Source: Oopsacas minuta (Eukaryota; Porifera; Hexactinellida; Lyssacinosida; Leucopsacidae). Taken from it: a DNA stretch of 64,000 nucleotides. A program made the position numbers and the translations under genes. Shown here piece by piece: positions 43,201-52,235 of this stretch (position 1 is its first letter; each line of letters starts with the position of its first letter). The stretch covers positions 310,001 to 374,000 of the forward strand of contig JAKMXF010000144.1 of NCBI GenBank assembly GCA_024704765.1, in the 5' to 3' direction. The notes under the pieces were generated by a model, which was not told where the DNA came from, made no database searches, and saw only the letters and a program-made list of their open reading frames with translations.

Positions 43201-45588
43201 CTAGACAAGGCTGTACTACAGTCCGTTAATAATGGATTAAAGGATAACACTGGACAACTGAGCAAGGGTGAAGTAGAGGATCTGTTGAGACGTGGAGCGT
43301 ACGGGGCTATATTTGATGATGATGATAATGCAGCTAAGTTTTGTAACGAAGACATAGAGGTTATCCTAGAGAGGAGGACACAGGTTGTTACTATAGATAC
43401 TGTAGGGAATAATACATCAACATTTGCTAAAGCTAGCTTCAATTCTGGAGAAGATTCTGAGATATCTATGGATGACCCAGAGTTTTGGAAAAAATGGGCC
43501 CTCAAAGCTGAAGTTGATCTAGCTAAATTGGAGAAGAAGAACGGATTAATACTCAGTGAGCCGAGAGAGAGACGACAAACAAAGAGATTTGAAATCAATG
43601 ACCCTTCATTTGACGTAGCGGCTATAGAACCGGATTCTAACACCTCCACAGGGGAGGAGGAGGAAATAGAAGTCCCCCTGTCTGACACACAGTGTCTCCT
43701 ATTTAGGGGTGTGTGTATGAAAATAGAGACTGCATTGATGACGTATGGCTGGGGAAGATGGAGCATGATGTTACGTAACTCTGATCTAAAATGTACATTC
43801 AAGTCCCGTGACCTAGAGCATATCTGCAGACAGATATTAGTATTCAGTCTGCATTATTTCAAAGGAGATGATAAAGTCAAATCCACGATTAATTCTCTGT
43901 TAGACCCAGAACAGCCTGGAGAAGAGGCTACTGAGTACGGGAAGGAAGAATTTGAACAAATGCTCTCACAACCCGTGGATTCTCTCTTTACTGATTCAGC
44001 CTATAAGAGACATCTACAGCGGGTGAGTGGACGAGTGTTACAGCGTGTTCGTGTACTTCACCACATCAGAGAATATATTATAGCTGAGAACTACGATAAG
44101 TTAATGAATGGTGAGCTAACCGTAGAACAGTTCGATGCTGATCTCCCTGATATAGAGAATCCCCCTGCTACTTGGTGGAGCCCATTAGCTGATAAATCAC
44201 TAATATTGGGTACAATAAAACACGGTTATGAGAACTATCACCTCATGGCTGAGGACCCAGCTCTGCAGATTGGACCTCCCGCAAACTTCTCTCCAGAAAA
44301 TGAGCCCTCTACTATCCCCAAGAAATGCTCTGTCAGTGACCTAGACGATAGTCTAATGGATCTGTCTGATACAGAGGACAAACGTCCGTTGAAGGATTGG
44401 CCGTCTGCCTCCGAGCTGAATAACCGTCTAAAGAAGATGGTAACAGAATCAGATCGTAATCTTAAGAAGATAATCCTCCGTTCTGCGAGAAAAGCTCTCA
44501 AAGCTAAGAAACAGAAAATCCATCAGAATGCAAAGAGAAGACGGTCATATGAAGACGGACACTCCAGTAATCACCCCTCTACCTGGAGCAGGCGAGAGGA
44601 ACATGACTTCGCTAAAGCCCTCTACTCACACGGGGTAGAATGGGACACAGATTCAGAGAGTCATGACTGGAGTAAAATAAAACTCGTCGCTAAACTAAGG
44701 AAGGATATAAATCAGATAGAATCTTTCTATACTGAATATATTTGTATGTGTTATTCTGTATTGAATAAGGAGCATAACTCCATCACTAGTGGAGTAACAA
44801 TTGTTAAACAGGAAAGAGCTCAGAAATTTATTAAGCGATTACATCTCCTGTCACTTGTGAGAGAGGTTCTAACTATTCCTGATATCCAGGAGAGGTTACA
44901 GCTGTCCGAGGGGTCAGGAGAGGTTCCTGTCTGGTGGAAGATACCTTCTCATGACCTAGACCTCATGCGGGGGGTAGCTAAACACGGATTAACTCGCAGT
45001 GACCTCAAGATATACCTGGACCCAGATTTATCATTCTCACAAACAGTACCGACCAATCAACACGCAGCTATTTCCGGCAAGAAGTTAGTACAGAGTCTCC
45101 CAACTAACTGGCCAAGTTATAAATCTATTTTCCGGCGTTTAACAAAACTCGTGCATCTCCTGAAAAACTCATTCTGGTCTAAATCCCTCCCTCCTCTCCC
45201 TGTTCTAGAAAACGATCTTTCCGTGTATGGACCCCACGCATATGAACAACAACACAAACAGGAAGTAGACGACATTCCTCTAGAATTAATTGTCAGAATC
45301 CCTCTAGAAAGAGGAGAACAAATTGACAGTTCTGACAGTGACACTTCAAGTTCCAGTGGTAGCTGTAACTCCAGTCAGACAGACCTGTCATCAGACAACT
45401 CCGATTCCTCAGATTCTGAACCCTCTCTCTCTGACGTTATGAGTCCAGGGTGTATGTCTCCCTGTCAAAGAATTGACCAATCAGAAGAGATGCTCGTTTC
45501 GATTCCACTCACGAATTGTGGGAAAATTCTAGCTAACACCACACATTCCAGTGCGGTATTAGCGTTGTCAGGCTTGGTTCATAACTGA
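40297..45588 (+). CDS. CHD6-9/Kismet-type chromatin remodeller (intronless)
   Basis: A single exon encodes 1763 residues. A disordered N-terminus (1-335) is followed by two chromodomains (about 340-405 with GYSYLHAKW, and 415-475 with YYLVKWCSLSYDEVTWE), a SNF2 ATPase (about 505-760, Walker A GLGKT with K539, box II DEGH at 643-646), a helicase C domain (about 830-990, HRIGQDKAVKVYRL) and a SANT-like region (about 1425-1490). The end is Ser/Asp-rich. The chromodomain residues and KLGLDKAVLQSV after the helicase place it in the CHD6-9 group, which slides nucleosomes at promoters and enhancers. I see no BRK domain at the C-terminus. Box II is DEGH rather than the DEAH usual in CHD7-type proteins. 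Confidence 0.93.
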   Translation: MSDVLPMDPPLSETNNNTSPHQPIHNSANNTSPNRSEISQVYSEPGIADKHDIIANQLAFSKNNTTLSKHETLTIPFLPDSIDDSIETETGSWNGANPPVAKLESRGSGVICDHCYCPSSPNTLSPTLKKQRQARQQDNTALSAAIPPFRLAYAPAVPTSFVMLQRLLQLNPSRPSPLHSPRSMFSSDRAHLSRIAPRPFQRTLFPQRPILKPTFYSQTRDPILSPIRLHNRGVKRRGKGGRHLILNKKSLKRKLADSSGVSTDTDEDANHLLCRRSDRNIGKSQKYRYEVDLNLSDSEDDRPSKKTKENIIFRPSEVFDRKPTLMTNTSELFEQWPSEEEYVIDKVLGTRVIDGDDTNTDAEQFYVKFKGYSYLHAKWSTLSLLNQVDKRAVQKINRYRQKQQSEFGLLDEEPFNPDYIQVDRILDVERVKDTHGTVSIYYLVKWCSLSYDEVTWELKDNILDEDKVRLYEKINTPPPISSLVHKPRPSTEVPVTNSDKEYKNKNYLRQYQQVGLNWLVMKWFSRKNCILADEMGLGKTIQTITFLKTVLDYGIRGPFLIIAPLSTIQNWYREFQSWTSMNVIVYHGTSMSRKIIEEFEFYFKSIGDKRGYFKFNAVITTYEAVMVEGGELINIPWRVTVIDEGHRLKNTRGKLTSHLKAFDMEHKLLLTGTPLQNSVEELWSLLNFLDPIKFDSDQEFLAKFGQLQSEDQVVDLQRVLKPMMLRRLKEDVEKNLAPKEETIIEVELTSIQKKYYRAIMERNFSFIVAKATSRNVPNLMNLFMELRKCCNHPFLIKGAETHITEDWQKFHPHDPAWRSLVQASGKLVLVDKLLPKLREGDHKVLIFSQMVKCLDLLEDYLIWMRYPYERIDGQIRGNLRQAAIDRFSKPGSDRFVFLLCTRAGGLGINLTAADTVIIYDSDWNPQNDLQAQARCHRIGQDKAVKVYRLLTRNSYERQMFDKASMKLGLDKAVLQSVNNGLKDNTGQLSKGEVEDLLRRGAYGAIFDDDDNAAKFCNEDIEVILERRTQVVTIDTVGNNTSTFAKASFNSGEDSEISMDDPEFWKKWALKAEVDLAKLEKKNGLILSEPRERRQTKRFEINDPSFDVAAIEPDSNTSTGEEEEIEVPLSDTQCLLFRGVCMKIETALMTYGWGRWSMMLRNSDLKCTFKSRDLEHICRQILVFSLHYFKGDDKVKSTINSLLDPEQPGEEATEYGKEEFEQMLSQPVDSLFTDSAYKRHLQRVSGRVLQRVRVLHHIREYIIAENYDKLMNGELTVEQFDADLPDIENPPATWWSPLADKSLILGTIKHGYENYHLMAEDPALQIGPPANFSPENEPSTIPKKCSVSDLDDSLMDLSDTEDKRPLKDWPSASELNNRLKKMVTESDRNLKKIILRSARKALKAKKQKIHQNAKRRRSYEDGHSSNHPSTWSRREEHDFAKALYSHGVEWDTDSESHDWSKIKLVAKLRKDINQIESFYTEYICMCYSVLNKEHNSITSGVTIVKQERAQKFIKRLHLLSLVREVLTIPDIQERLQLSEGSGEVPVWWKIPSHDLDLMRGVAKHGLTRSDLKIYLDPDLSFSQTVPTNQHAAISGKKLVQSLPTNWPSYKSIFRRLTKLVHLLKNSFWSKSLPPLPVLENDLSVYGPHAYEQQHKQEVDDIPLELIVRIPLERGEQIDSSDSDTSSSSGSCNSSQTDLSSDNSDSSDSEPSLSDVMSPGCMSPCQRIDQSEEMLVSIPLTNCGKILANTTHSSAVLALSGLVHN

Positions 45589-45954
45589 ACTCTGCTTTCA
45601 TTAGTAAATAAATTTATAATTAATTATTTGTCAATTGTTGTGTCATCTCTTATCTCAATGAATGCTAGAATATTTCTATGTTTATACCGGCTCTAATCAG
45701 CTGTTTTAAATATTTGTCTAAATTCCCGGGGGTCGGGACACATTGTCCTAGAGAGTGTCAAAAATCTAACATTTAGGTAAAAAGTATTTTTTCAAAGTTA
45801 CGATTGTCATTTGATATTTTTGCATGTAATAACGCGGTTATATAATTATGACCGGAATATGTTTATGGCCAACAAGTGTATTATACGCATTCCATTTACT
45901 CATTGCTATCACTAGGTTAGTTTGCTATATATTAAGCTGATTCTTATTGGTTAG
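45589..45954. other. Gap after CHD, before the TNIP-like gene
   Basis: This 366-base stretch should hold the CHD 3' end and the first exon of the next gene. An ATG at 45849 opens a short frame toward a donor at about 45916, but no version splices cleanly in frame to the exon at 45955, so I leave it uncalled. Confidence 0.35.
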
Positions 45955-48423
45955 ATAAGAGAAAAACAAGACCCACCAAAAGACCCTAAACCTTCACATT
46001 TACACATTTCTGAGTTAAAGGAATATCACCGATTTCAAAAGAGACAACAATCCAATACAACCAATATTAATCTCACTGAACAGCCTGTAGTTATACCTAC
46101 AGACACGAGAGATAGAACTCATACAGCACATTTAGAGGTACCAAATTTTGTGTGATTAACCACTAAGTTATCTCATTTCATTGTGCCATACAATTACCAT
46201 AAATATCTATGCACCATTAAAGGCTTCTGTAAACATCTCTATAAATATTAATATATGTAGTTTATGGGTTGTTAAACACTTCGTTTGGTGAGATTCTAAT
46301 ATTTTTGAGTTAGGTAATACAAGAGAATAATAGCATGGAAGTGCCTAATCAACTGGCGATAGATAATCTGGTAGATCAGCTAGTGACGTCAGATGAGGAG
46401 CAGAGAATAGCTGGAGATATTAAGCTACAAGTTGGAATGATGTTCCAGTCACTGAGAAGTAAGTATATCAGCTGATTTTAATTGTTCTTTTATTTATTTT
46501 GTAACAGGATTGGATCAGGAGAATGCTGCTCTGAGACGAGCAGGAGGAGGAGGAGGTGGGAGTAGAGGACTAGGTCCTGATGCTATGGGGGACATAGCAA
46601 CTCTACAAGAAGAGATAGCTAACTACCAGGGACAAGTAAAGAGCCTTGAAGATAAGAACAACGAGGTATTACATCAATAATAACATATTCTATCTATTTA
46701 ATAGTACTACTCCTTTTAGCTGTATAAAGTAAACCATGAATGGTCAGAAGAGTATAAGAACATGAGGAAGTCTCTGACTGATCAGATCAAGAAACTGGAG
46801 GAAGAGAGAGATGCTCTAGAGAGACAGATAGCTAAGCTGGATGCTGAGCTGAATGAGGATGATACTGCTAGTAATCTGTTGATTAAGAAACTCAAGCACA
46901 CTAATGGATTACTTGCACAGGAAAAACTGGTGTGTATAAGATACATACAGTCAACTTCCGTTATCAAACACGGATATATCGTAATACCCGCTTATATCGA
47001 AGCCTGAAATTGTACAAATCCCAAACCGTCAAAGTATCACATAATTCATCGGGTATATCCAAGTAATTATCGCGGTCCCTTGAGCATGGATAAAACAGGA
47101 ATTGAATGTATTTATAAACATTTCAGGGTAATTGAATTACATCAGTCGATGTATTTAGAGGATATAATTGTATTTAGCTAGCAGAACAGAGGAGTGAAGA
47201 TCTAGAATCAGAGAGGACTAAACTAGCTAAACGTCTGAATACTCTTGAGAAACTATACGAGGAAGATGTGAATGAGGAGCTAGCTGCTAAGGAACAGATA
47301 CGGGACTTGGCTATTACTGTCAGAGAGATGAAGGACAAAGAAAAGAAGCACATTAACGAGTATAGAGTACTAGATGATAGAGTTACTGACCTACAAGAAC
47401 AGGTAGATATAATAATAACAAACATTTAAATAAATACATATTCTCTCCTATTTATAGTTGAGGAAGTCTAAGAATCAAACCAAAGCCGAGAAAGATCAAC
47501 GAGAAAAAGCTGAAAAAGAATTGAAGAAGGCAAACAGAGCTTTCAAAGAAATCAAAAAGGTCTACACGCCCTCACGTCTTAGAGAATTCCCCCCTCCTCC
47601 TTTTGATTCCTACTGTCCCATTGACCCGTATGACATATATGACCCATACGAGCGCGTATATAAGTACAAATAGCTACATACCAGATACCAAAATGGTTGT
47701 TAAGTACTCCCTATTTCTTGTGTATAATAACAGTTTTACTGAGCTCTTTGATATATGTTATGTATTCTGTATTTGTAATTAATAATTATATCAATCAACT
47801 GTCTTAATGTTTGACATCTTGAAATGATATACATGGGATTTTGAGATAAATTCGAGCACATTTTGAGGCTTAAACCATCAATCGCGGGCGTCCGATTCTC
47901 CCCAAAGTTACGATACTTTGATTCAAATTTTATACAAGTACCCCTCTGTAAATAATGACGTCAACCAGTATCTGAACTGCCTTGAATTCTATCCTGAAAT
48001 ACGTAGTATTAAAGGGAAGCACTAACATGGTAAAATTACACTAGTCTAACTTGGATAAAATCTTTTATTTGAATCCACAGTTTTATAGTTCATGTTGTTG
48101 ATATTTATCCTTGTCTTTTAGGAGATTTTTGAGCAGCTGAGCAAGGAGCACTACTCACCCCCTATCAGCTCAAAGGACAGGAAGAAAGTACCCAAATACC
48201 CTCCTAGATATGGGTTCGGGCCTTCTGAACTAGCCGCGGAGAAGAAACTTAGTAAACGACTAGCTAGTCTCGCACCTTGGGACGAGGTAAGAAATTTAAA
48301 ATCTAAAATTTACATGTCTTTATAGTTGAATAATACTGGTAGGACTTTTCAGTTTTAGAGGACTGTATCCCTAGCAAGGAGGGATACACTTATTCAGAGA
48401 CGAGTGAGGATGAATTCTATTAG
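45955..48423 (+). CDS. Long coiled-coil protein, TNIP/ABIN-like (5' end unresolved)
   Basis: Exons 45955-46137, 46314-46458, 46508-46665, 46720-46929, 47178-47402 and 47458-47673 join in frame. The protein is mostly coiled coil. ELYKVNHEWSEEYKNMR resembles the AHD-region helix of TNIP proteins, and DQREKAEKELKK lies where the ubiquitin-binding UBAN would be, but the match is loose. Two ends are possible: read-through to the stop at 47673 (tail with FPPPPFDSYCPIDPYDIY), or splicing from AAG|gtctac near 47568 into 48122-48286 and 48361-48423 (tail ending SETSEDEFY). Both keep phase. TNIP proteins restrain NF-kB signalling by binding ubiquitin chains. The start exon was not found, and intron 46930-47177 carries a MITE. 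Confidence 0.6.
46948..47108. mobile_element. Tc1/pogo-like MITE, copy 4
   Basis: This 161-base element lies in an intron of the TNIP-like gene and is flanked by TA. The left end is cagtcaacttccgttatca and the right end ataaaacaggaattgaatg. Interior blocks attatcgcggtcccttgagc and ccgtcaaagtatca match the other copies. Confidence 0.8.
47674..48121. other. Stretch between alternative 3' ends of the TNIP-like gene
   Basis: This 448-base stretch is either 3' untranslated/intergenic (short form) or the last part of an intron (long form). It ends ttgtcttttag before an in-phase exon. Nothing else was seen. Confidence 0.4.
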
Positions 48424-48550
48424 AAAATTTTTGAGGCATACTTTTCACTTCCACACAATCCCTCGCATTCTTACATTAGTGTTCGTATTGCTAGATTGTA
48501 ATTCTGCTCACTAACTAATCACTTCGATTTTGTTATTTTAATTAATACTT

Positions 48551-48572
48551 GTGCGTGTGTGTGTGTGTGTTG
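48551..48572. repeat. (GT)n microsatellite
   Basis: A run of gt dinucleotides (gcgtgtgtgtgtgtgtgttg) lies upstream of the coiled-coil gene at 48664. Confidence 0.85.
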
Positions 48573-48663
48573 TACAATCAATAAATCACTTATAATTGTC
48601 TTGACAACGGAGGAATGCAAAAGGAATGCATGCATTTAATTTGTTTGTTAGTCAGCTGTTATA

Positions 48664-49937
48664 ATGGCTGATTGGCAGAGAATACAGTCACGTAAAATGT
48701 TACAAGACCACGACAGAAGAGACCCCCTCACAGGTGAGAAGAACCACAGGGAACATCTCTTAAGACTACAACAGGATATAGATCATGCTATCACAGATTC
48801 TTTGATCTCTGCTCCGACAGACGATGATATGGATATTCTCAGGCATCTTACACGTCAAAACAAACGAGTAAGTTATGAAAAAAACCTTTTATTTATTATA
48901 ATGTGTTAGAATTGGCATGGGTATCCACTGGTGAAAAGGTTGGAAACAGCTGATTTAACTATTCTGTCTAATAGCTGAGAGAGCATGGATTGACTCTAAG
49001 AGAACAAGTTCACAGGAAGGAACAGATCTACAGACTGAGGATAGCAGACAAGAGACACGAGACCAGAGCATTTGAGGAGATGATTGATGATCTAGAGAAG
49101 TCTAACGAGAGATTGAAGGATTACTACGAGCTGTATAAAGGTACAGGTATGCATCTAGATATTGATGGCATCAGGAAACAGAGAGAAAATGAACCAGCTA
49201 ACATCCCTCACTACCGAAAGAATGTGTATGATAAATATAAACAGGCTTATCCATCCATTAGACCAGAGATTAGTAAGAAAACGCTGGCAGAGATGGTGCA
49301 ACTGAAGACAAGTTTGAGGGACAAGGCGAGCAGAGGGGAACTCCTCTTGGGAGGGGGGGACGAGACAAAGAAAATGAGAGATCAGATGCAGAGACTGAAA
49401 ATGGAGAAAGAGAAAATGTTGAAAGGTATTTCAGCTCTTACAGGAAGGAGAGGAACAGATATTAGCTTACCTAAAGGAGCTACTGATATCTCTAAAGATA
49501 AACTGAAGGAAATAGCTATGATGAAATTACTAGCTCAGAAGAAAGGTAGGAAAATGGATCTTGACCTGTCAAGCAGTGACAGTGACAGTAACGTGTTTGA
49601 GAGCAGTAGTGAGACTGATGATGATGAAGATATAGCTGAAAAATGGAAGAGAATGAAAGAGGAAAAATACAAGAAACTCAGAAAAATGTCAGATGCAGTT
49701 GAGAGCTTACACGGCGACTCTCCTAAGGAATACAGAGATAGACGTAAAAGACGACAGAACATAGAGATTAGTAAGAAGCAAAGAAATGCAGGAGCAGCAG
49801 CTGGACAAGTTGAAGAGATCACTCAGAGACTGAAAGAGTTGGAAGAGAGATCTGCTAAAGTTTTCGCACAGAAATCAAAAATAGATTCTTTGATAGAACA
49901 GCACAAACAGGAAGCAGAAGATATTTCTGATGATTAG
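48664..49937 (+). CDS. Coiled-coil protein with acidic Ser tract (unrecognised)
   Basis: Exons 48664-48867 and 48975-49937 join in phase 0 to 388 residues. The N-terminal third and the last 60 residues look like coiled coils (for example EEITQRLKELEERSAK), and a Ser/Asp/Glu tract (DLSSSDSDSNVFESSSETDD) sits near residue 265. It has no catalytic motif and I do not recognise the family. Charged helices with an acidic tract are common in cytoskeletal, ciliary and nuclear scaffold proteins. The intron contains a short stretch (48910-48951) like the right end of the hAT-like repeats. Confidence 0.7.
48910..48951 (+). mobile_element. hAT-like repeat end fragment
   Basis: The stretch ending ggttggaaacagctg parallels the right end of the 50021 copy (gttgggaacagctg). 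It is probably a remnant within an intron. Confidence 0.35.
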
Positions 49938-50020
49938 CATTCACTTAAATATTATTTTGAGAATGATACTATCCTTACTATTCATTACAACTTTAACTGA
50001 CAATCATATAATTATGTGTA

Positions 50021-50110
50021 CAGCAACGGTTCTCAACTGGGAGCCACGGACCCGTTGGTGATCCTCAGCCGACAGCAGGGGTCCACGGGTGGAAATGTTG
50101 GGAACAGCTG
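50021..50110 (+). mobile_element. hAT-like non-autonomous repeat, copy 3
   Basis: The left end cagcaacggttctcaactgg and right end gttgggaacagctg are imperfect inverted repeats about 90 bases apart, with the shared gacccgttggtg and gcaggggtccac blocks inside. It lies between the coiled-coil gene and NAA10. Confidence 0.65.
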
Positions 50111-50181
50111 GTATAGAACATTTCGTGGAGTTACTAGTATAATTTCTCGTTACAAATAATACTACATAAATTTTGCTAGCC

Positions 50182-50826
50182 ATGAATATTCGTAATTGCA
50201 CTATTGACGATATGATAAACATGCAGAACTGCAATCAACTGTGTCTGCCCGAGAACTACCAGCTAAAGTACTACCTGTACCATGGATTATCCTGGCCACA
50301 ACTCTCCTACGTAGCTGAGGACGAGAGCGGTAAGATAATCGGCTACGTCCTGGGTAAAATGGAGGAGGAATCAGAGGACGTGCCACACGGACACATTACT
50401 TCACTAGCTACACGTCGTACTTACAGACGTTTAGGTTTAGCTAGGAAGCTCATGGACCAAACATCACAAGCTATGATAGATAATTTCGGAGCTGAATTCT
50501 GCTCACTACATGTGAGAGTTAGTAACAGGGCTGCTCTGCAGCTCTACGCAAGGAATCTCGGATTTACACAAACAGGGATAGAACCTAAATACTATGCAGA
50601 TGGGGAGGATGCTTACGCCATGAGGAAGGATTTTAAAGGATGGAAACGAAGATCTGATAAGGATATTATAGTCCCTAAAGTCGGTGAGATTGCTATTACC
50701 AAACAGGTGGAGCAGTTATCGATAGATGGAACTTGTGGGGGACCAGATGACGTCATTAAGGGAGCTGAAGGTGTGAAAAATGTAGTGGATAATAATAGGA
50801 AATTAGAAAATAGTAAAAATGAATGA
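50182..50826 (+). CDS. NAA10: NAA10, catalytic subunit of N-terminal acetyltransferase NatA
   Basis: One exon encodes 214 residues from the ATG at 50182. The opening [18 protein letters not shown] and [18 protein letters not shown] are near-invariant in NAA10. The GNAT acetyl-CoA loop is [13 protein letters not shown] (about 76-88), and the Y-x-x-N-LGF region is [20 protein letters not shown]. With NAA15 it acetylates the N-termini of nascent proteins after Met removal (Ser, Ala, Thr, Gly, Val, Cys) at the ribosome. The C-terminal tail from about 160 is acidic or disordered, as usual. No intron is present. An acceptor-like ttttgctag lies two bases before the ATG. Confidence 0.96.
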   Translation: MNIRNCTIDDMINMQNCNQLCLPENYQLKYYLYHGLSWPQLSYVAEDESGKIIGYVLGKMEEESEDVPHGHITSLATRRTYRRLGLARKLMDQTSQAMIDNFGAEFCSLHVRVSNRAALQLYARNLGFTQTGIEPKYYADGEDAYAMRKDFKGWKRRSDKDIIVPKVGEIAITKQVEQLSIDGTCGGPDDVIKGAEGVKNVVDNNRKLENSKNE

Positions 50827-51080
50827 GATAACTTTCTAGAATTATTTCAATTTAATAGTGTTCTTTGTGTTAGAATCTTATTACTAATGCTATTAGGGGC
50901 AATTTCATAAACATCCACTGTTCTCAGGCCAAAATAACTTTAAAATTCATGTCTGTAATATCGATACAGTATCGTGTTATTTGAAATTGATCTCCTAACA
51001 TTTGTAATTAACCCAAAAGATAATAGTCGATTGGCTTCATAAACCTACAAAGAATACAAATATATAGAATATTTATTGTT

Positions 51081-51971
51081 CTACATTTCTTTAGTAAGAG
51101 TTTGTAATGAGTTAGTGTAGAATTTAGGTTTGCATTCAGAGGCAGGTTTAGCAAGCTCCTTGTCCAGCTGTTCTCTACTTGTTACCCCAGAGAGTGTCAG
51201 AACTGTTTTTAACCCATTTCTATTCCCGAATGCGATATCAGTTCCCAATCTATCTCCTACCATTACTGTTCTATCTTGATCAATATTTGCCATGCTCTTT
51301 AGACATTCAAATATAGGAGAGTGTGGCTTCCCGATAACTACAGGTTCCCTCTGACTCACAAACTTAACGGCTTCTAGCAAACTCCCAGACCCCGGCAATA
51401 TAACCTTAGTACCAGTTGGCAGTATATTATCCTCATTAGTAGCTATGAATTTACAATTAGGATCTGAGAGATAGGTAGCAGCTAGTGTCATTTTCTTGTA
51501 ATTGAAATATTCGTCAAATCCCACGATTACGCCTGTTATATCAGGATCTAAAGGAATACTGCTCCAAGCGTCCAGCTCACCAGAGGTCAAATCAGGCCCC
51601 ACCTTCGAGGTGTTAATCCCGAGCTCATTTAGTTCCTGTTTGAACCCGGGCCTGCCCATTAAGTAAGCCTTTCCTTCGAAATTTAGAACATTCTTCATGT
51701 AGTATCCCGTTGCGAAGGCAGTGCATATTATCTGTTCGAATTCAACCGGGTATCCAAGTGTAGTGAATTTCTTTACATACTCAACACGGGATTTTGTGCT
51801 ATTATTAGTAACAAAGAATATTCTCTTGTTACGGGATTTTAGATAAGTTATAGCCTCAACACCTCCTGGAATTATGGTGTTACCTTCCCATAGAACTCCG
51901 TCACAATCGAATAGGAAATTGTCAATATTAGAGATCAGTAGTTCCCAATCTTTACCATTTAAAAGCTCCAT
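51081..51971 (-). CDS. PGP: Phosphoglycolate phosphatase / PDXP-type HAD phosphatase
   Basis: One exon on the minus strand encodes 296 residues. The HAD nucleophile motif is FDCDGVLWEGN (D22 and D24), motif II is FFVTNNSTKSR, and the C-terminal motif is VMVGDRLGTDIAFG with its metal-binding Asp. The C2a cap lies between. This set is the PGP/PDXP (4-nitrophenylphosphatase) family, which removes phosphate from 2-phosphoglycolate, glycerol-3-phosphate or pyridoxal phosphate. Cap residues that separate these activities were not resolved, so PGP is the likelier name rather than a certain one. Length is normal (about 300). Confidence 0.88.
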   Translation of the reverse strand: MELLNGKDWELLISNIDNFLFDCDGVLWEGNTIIPGGVEAITYLKSRNKRIFFVTNNSTKSRVEYVKKFTTLGYPVEFEQIICTAFATGYYMKNVLNFEGKAYLMGRPGFKQELNELGINTSKVGPDLTSGELDAWSSIPLDPDITGVIVGFDEYFNYKKMTLAATYLSDPNCKFIATNEDNILPTGTKVILPGSGSLLEAVKFVSQREPVVIGKPHSPIFECLKSMANIDQDRTVMVGDRLGTDIAFGNRNGLKTVLTLSGVTSREQLDKELAKPASECKPKFYTNSLQTLTKEM

Positions 51972-52141
51972 AGAAAACTAACAAATCTGTGTAACAGAAA
52001 TTTAGTTATTTTCATTCATTAATATTTGTATAAGCTTGGACAAATTCCCGTGATTCATATTACAGTGTAACCCCCAAAAAGGAGGTGACAGGAACGTCAA
52101 AAATGCTCCCCCGCGGCCCGTTTGTGGAGGTTGATTTATTT

Positions 52142-52199
52142 GGGACTAGGAATTCGCTCAATTTATCTTCACTCCGTTTCCACAGGCCTGTTTGTGGAG
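52142..52199 (+). repeat. 58-base dispersed repeat core, copy 2
   Basis: It is nearly identical to 11654-11711 (taggaattcgctcaattta, then cactccgtttcca). It ends 37 bases before the NPEPPS ATG, so part of the probable 5' region derives from a repeat. The word gtttgtggag flanks it on both sides. Confidence 0.7.
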
Positions 52200-52235
52200 T
52201 ACATTGTAATCGAATTAATTCTCCTAATTAGTAAA

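Noticed and set aside
43158-43802. 214-codon open frame antisense to the CHD gene
   Set aside because: It is fully inside a well-supported coding exon, with Ser/Leu-rich mirror composition and no independent features.
45849-45916. Possible first exon of the TNIP-like gene
   Set aside because: The ATG frames either hit a stop at the donor or need a weak acceptor at ataag, so a start could not be assigned with confidence.
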